Shown: positions 42,171 through 45,209 of the stretch, piece after piece
How positions within the stretch are numbered: position 1 is the stretch's first letter
How the letters are laid out: each line of letters starts with the position of its first letter
Made by a program: the position numbers and the translations under genes
Assembly (NCBI GenBank): GCA_039810885.1
Contig: JBDHXV010000023.1
Location: forward strand, 1 to 45,209
Origin: BJGO01 sp039810885
GTDB taxonomy: Bacteria; Bacteroidota; Bacteroidia; Chitinophagales; UBA10324
Direction: 5' to 3'
Length of the DNA: 45,209 nt
The notes under the pieces: model-generated
Told to the model about the DNA's origin: nothing
What the model saw: the letters and a program-made list of their open reading frames with translations, nothing else
Databases searched by the model: none

Positions 42171-42965
42171 ATGGCACAAATTGTTTTTCAAGAACAGCCG
42201 CTTTCTTATTATCGCTTTGGAAACTCCTCAGAGAAAGTGGTTGTGTTTATTCATGGTTTTTGTGAAGCAAAAGAGATATGGATGCCTTTGATACCCGCAT
42301 TACAAGAGACGAGCACTATAATTGCGATTGACTTACCCGGTTTTGGTAAGAGCGGATTAATTAAGAACACAACACTCGATGTATATGCAGAAGCTATAAA
42401 GAGCGTATTGGACTATGAAAAGATTAAACGTTGTATTCTCATCGGGCATTCTATGGGCGGATATACGACCCTGACTTTTACTCGAAAATTTCCTGAACGA
42501 CTTGATGCCATTGGTTTGTTTCATTCGCATCCCTTTGAAGATGACGAATTTAAAAAAGAAAATCGTTCAAAAGCAATAAAACTAGTTAGCAAATTCGGAA
42601 GTGAGCGCTATGTGCGCGAATTGACACAGGGGCTTTTTACTCAATTCTTTATTTCAGCCAATCCTGAAGCAGTAGAAGCATTTTTACAATTGTGTCAAAA
42701 AACAAAAGAGGAAACAGTAATACAAGCCCTGCAAATTATGCGCGATCGTTCTTCGAACGAAGAAGTACTAAAAAATTATGCCGGAAAAGTGTTGTTCATT
42801 ATTGGTAAAGAAGATAGCACCGTTACATATAACAAAAGTTTGGAAATGGCGGCAATGCCTTCTTGTTCTCTCATACACATTATGGAAAATTGTGGACACA
42901 TGGGAATGACCGAGTATCCCAAAGAAAGTATTAAGGTAATTAAGGAGTTTCTGCAATTTGTATAA
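42171..42965 (+). CDS. Alpha/beta hydrolase
   Basis: A 264-residue cytoplasmic hydrolase without signal peptide. Fold landmarks: oxyanion motif FIHGFCEAKEIW (27-38), DLPGFGKS, nucleophile elbow GHSMGGYTT with Ser94, the acid in IIGKEDSTV, and the catalytic His in MENCGHMGMTEYP. The enzyme probably cleaves an ester or related bond; members of this group include esterases and haloalkane or lactone hydrolases, so no substrate can be given. It is divergent from the amidohydrolase operon and stands alone before the 262 bp gap to the next gene. Clear ribosome-binding site. Confidence 0.88.
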   Translation: MAQIVFQEQPLSYYRFGNSSEKVVVFIHGFCEAKEIWMPLIPALQETSTIIAIDLPGFGKSGLIKNTTLDVYAEAIKSVLDYEKIKRCILIGHSMGGYTTLTFTRKFPERLDAIGLFHSHPFEDDEFKKENRSKAIKLVSKFGSERYVRELTQGLFTQFFISANPEAVEAFLQLCQKTKEETVIQALQIMRDRSSNEEVLKNYAGKVLFIIGKEDSTVTYNKSLEMAAMPSCSLIHIMENCGHMGMTEYPKESIKVIKEFLQFV

Positions 42966-43094
42966 AAAGAAAAATGTTGACTATTTGTAAAAGTTGAACG
43001 AATTTATTTCCCTATTTAATAGACACTTTTAAAGGATTAACTGCATTTTATTAACGGTTATCAGATTTTTTATTTCTTGAATAGAAAAACAATG

Positions 43095-43124
43095 TTGTTT
43101 TAACATGATTTTAATTTATATTTG
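43095..43124 (+). promoter_or_regulatory. Strong Bacteroidota-type promoter
   Basis: TTG at 43095-43097, a 19 bp spacer and TATATTTG at 43117-43124 match the consensus exactly. Transcription would start near 43131, about 97 bases before the small secreted-protein gene at 43228. Confidence 0.65.
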
Positions 43125-43227
43125 ATTATAGCTCTGTCAGAATAATTAGCATTTCGGTTATCACATTAGTCAAGCAGCACGTAACTGATAGAGGTATATT
43201 TTTACTTAAAAGAAACCAAACAACCGA

Positions 43228-43665
43228 ATGATTCGATTTCTACTGAGTATTGTATTTATTATGAATGCAAGTATGTTGAGCGCACAAAGCGTATATATGC
43301 GTAGTAACGTGAACACATCGCCCTCTGATGATAACAAAGAACACACAGAAAGTTCTAACTTAAATATTTCGAGGAGTAAACAGCATTATATTTTACATTT
43401 CAACGGATCAAATATAGATACCACATATTATATCAAAGCAGCACTGCTTTATGACAAATACGACCTCTTTCGTTTTTACGATAAAAGACGAATTATCTAT
43501 TTTACAGATCCTGCTGTAAGCATAGAATTATTCAGCGCAAAAGAATTAGAAGAGAAATATGGTAAGCGAATCAGTCAATACACGATAAACATAGGAGAAA
43601 AATACTCTCAAATAGAATTTACGATTTACAACGGAATAATGAAAGAGCAACTCATTACTAAATGA
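43228..43665 (+). CDS. Small secreted protein of unknown function
   Basis: 145 residues. The signal peptide MIRFLLSIVFIMNASMLSA|Q (cleavage 19/20) leaves a mature protein of about 126 residues that is not recognised. It contains a likely disordered acidic/Asn/Ser segment first (SNVNTSPSDDNKEHTESSN), then a beta-rich part (YILHFNGSNIDTTYYIKAALLYDKYDLFRFYDKRRIIYF ... SQIEFTIYNGIM). No sorting domain of type IX kind is present. Its TGA overlaps the ATG of the next secreted protein (ATGA), implying coupled synthesis. A well-formed promoter lies 100 bases upstream. It may be a chaperone, anchor or accessory factor for the CUB-like protein. Confidence 0.72.
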   Translation: MIRFLLSIVFIMNASMLSAQSVYMRSNVNTSPSDDNKEHTESSNLNISRSKQHYILHFNGSNIDTTYYIKAALLYDKYDLFRFYDKRRIIYFTDPAVSIELFSAKELEEKYGKRISQYTINIGEKYSQIEFTIYNGIMKEQLITK

Positions 43666-45209
43666 TTCGCCTAAAATCCATATTGAGCATTTTGTTTTTA
43701 TGCGTGGCTTTCTTTAGTCAAGCACAGACATTCAATATGGGCAACCTTGGAACTATCTCTAACGCCTGTGGCGGAACATTTTATGATAGTGGAGGCCCCG
43801 GCGCAAACTATGGTAATAATCAACACTACATTGCAACTTTCTGTGCCCCGCCCGGCCAATATATCACATTTAACTTTACACAATTTCAACTTGAAGGACT
43901 TTTCTTCGATGAATTGTTAATTTACAACGGCCCTTCAACGGCATCAGCTCTAATTGGAGATTACACCGGAACCAACAGCCCCGGATCAGTAACTTCTACT
44001 TTAGGAGGTTGCCTGACATTTGAATTTTGGTCTGACGGGACATTTACCTACCCTGGATGGACAGCTAATATTCTTTGCTCCACCACTCCCCCGTCAAATG
44101 GAAATGATTGCGGCTCAGCAAATCCGTTTTGTACCGGCACGGTTTATACTTTTCCTAATACAACTAATGTTCCTAACTTAGGCACTATCGGCTGCTTATA
44201 TACTACCCCCAATCCGATATGGTATTATATGCAAATTCAAAATGGGGGTAACTTAGGCATTAATATTTCACAATCTACAGCCGGAGGAACCGGAATAGAT
44301 GTTGACTTTATTTTGTGGGGGCCATTTACTTCGCTGGCTTCCGGATGTACTTCTATTGCCGCAAACACCGCACCCATAGTAGATTGTAGTTATTCTGCTG
44401 CTGCTACGGAAAACGCGAATATTGTAAACGCACTCCCCGGTCAGTTTTATATAATGCTTCTGACAAATTATTCGAATCAGCCCGGGAACATTACCTTCAC
44501 AAATGTGTCAGGCAGCGCCACTACAAACTGCGATATCCTATGTAACATAACGAATATGACCGCCGTGCCTACAGCGTGTAATGCAGGAACCAACACCTAC
44601 GCTCTTTCTGGCGCGATTACCGTTACGAATCCGCCCACTTCAGGAACACTTACGGTGAGTAGCAGTTGTGGCGGCTCGATTACACTTAATGCTCCCTTTA
44701 CAAGCCCTATAAATTATACCATACCGGGAATAATACCCACCGGAGGGGCCTGTAATGTAACGGCAAATTTTTCAGCCGATCCATCTTGTAGCTATACAAA
44801 AAACTATACTGCTCCGGCACCTTGTGGCTCAAGTGCACTACCTTGCCCACAGTATGCAAATGCTTCAACCAGCCCTAATGTTACGTGTGGCGGGCAGATA
44901 TATTATTTAACAGTGCCCAATACAGGTTGTAATGGCACCATATCATTTAACGTAGTAGGCAACTGGGGTTCACTCTATCCCGGCGAAATACACTGGACTG
45001 TTACGAGTAACCAAACCGGAGGAATAATAGCATCGGGAGGCAATGCAGCAAACCCTGCCGGTGGAAACTTCAACGTCGCCGTTGGCCCTTTGAATCCTGC
45101 TTTGGTAGGCACTATTTTTACTTTAACGGTTTATGATGCTCCCTATAGCGATGGATTTAATGGCACCGGCGGGTATATAGCTGTTCAGCAACCGCTCGGA
45201 ACAAATATT
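43662..45209 (+). CDS. CUB-like domain secreted protein (partial, C-terminus off the window)
   Basis: 516 codons are present and the frame is open at the right edge. The signal peptide MIRLKSILSILFLCVAFFSQA|Q (cleavage 21/22) is followed by a CUB-like domain of about 110 residues: SNACGGTFYDSGGPGANYGNNQHYIATFCAP, FDELLIYNGPSTASALIGDYTG and LTFEFWSDGTFTYPGWTANILC, with paired cysteines. After that come beta-sandwich segments rich in Thr, Asn, Gly and Cys with low charge (for example SAPIWYYMQIQNGGN-like modules), typical of large Bacteroidota adhesins that end in a sorting domain. The end is not visible, so secretion by type IX is only inferred. The ATGA overlap links it to the small secreted protein. 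Confidence 0.8.
   Translation, partial: MIRLKSILSILFLCVAFFSQAQTFNMGNLGTISNACGGTFYDSGGPGANYGNNQHYIATFCAPPGQYITFNFTQFQLEGLFFDELLIYNGPSTASALIGDYTGTNSPGSVTSTLGGCLTFEFWSDGTFTYPGWTANILCSTTPPSNGNDCGSANPFCTGTVYTFPNTTNVPNLGTIGCLYTTPNPIWYYMQIQNGGNLGINISQSTAGGTGIDVDFILWGPFTSLASGCTSIAANTAPIVDCSYSAAATENANIVNALPGQFYIMLLTNYSNQPGNITFTNVSGSATTNCDILCNITNMTAVPTACNAGTNTYALSGAITVTNPPTSGTLTVSSSCGGSITLNAPFTSPINYTIPGIIPTGGACNVTANFSADPSCSYTKNYTAPAPCGSSALPCPQYANASTSPNVTCGGQIYYLTVPNTGCNGTISFNVVGNWGSLYPGEIHWTVTSNQTGGIIASGGNAANPAGGNFNVAVGPLNPALVGTIFTLTVYDAPYSDGFNGTGGYIAVQQPLGTNI

Noticed and set aside
1..45209. CRISPR arrays, rRNA genes and prophage modules
   Set aside because: No regularly spaced repeats, rRNA-like sequence or phage structural or integrase genes were seen.

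Overview
The window reads as chromosomal DNA of a Bacteroidota bacterium. The evidence is type IX secretion/gliding genes (porU, a porP/sprF-type gene, gldJ), a large surface protein with a C-terminal type IX sorting domain, several TAnnTTTG-type -7 promoter elements, few Shine-Dalgarno sequences, and exported proteins whose predicted mature N-terminus is glutamine. The genus cannot be fixed from sequence alone. Most genes look intact. The first gene (porU) runs off the left edge and the last (a CUB-like secreted protein) runs off the right edge.

Layout. 1-6776: type IX secretion block, with porU leftward and porP-like, gldJ and murF rightward; a strong hairpin terminator separates gldJ from murF. 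6769-12143: leftward genes, namely prfA, a secreted beta-propeller-like protein, an MFS sugar transporter of SLC45/GPH type, and an OmpR-type two-component pair. 12281-14847: a membrane-anchored coiled-coil protein converging on a POT peptide transporter. 15054-19112: a 1352-residue surface protein. 19220-21703: an AT-rich accessory patch, with a polysaccharide deacetylase and a formyltransferase lying between two direct copies of a ~90 bp sequence that is also the right end of a 286 bp element with terminal inverted repeats. 21704-26360: two exported proteins and a class II (B12-dependent) ribonucleotide reductase. 26676-33833: a tight six-gene glycan operon (flippase-type ABC exporter, two sulfotransferases, glycosyltransferase, asparagine-synthase-like amidotransferase, WbqC). 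33934-37168: a NatA/NatB-type exporter followed by a glutaminyl-cyclase-like M28 enzyme. 37165-42083: leftward ACP phosphodiesterase and two exported amidohydrolase-fold proteins. 42171-45209: an alpha/beta hydrolase, then a small secreted protein translationally coupled to a CUB-like secreted protein.

How the parts connect. PorU would process type IX cargo such as the 1352-residue protein, GldJ and the PorP-like protein belong to the same machinery, and the sulfated-glycan operon could supply a surface polysaccharide. The M28 enzyme resembles glutaminyl cyclases, and eight exported proteins in the window are predicted to begin with Gln after signal-peptide removal, so it could cap them as pyroglutamate. 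The most notable accessory feature is the repeat-flanked deacetylase/formyltransferase patch, which looks horizontally acquired. No CRISPR array, rRNA or tRNA gene was found.
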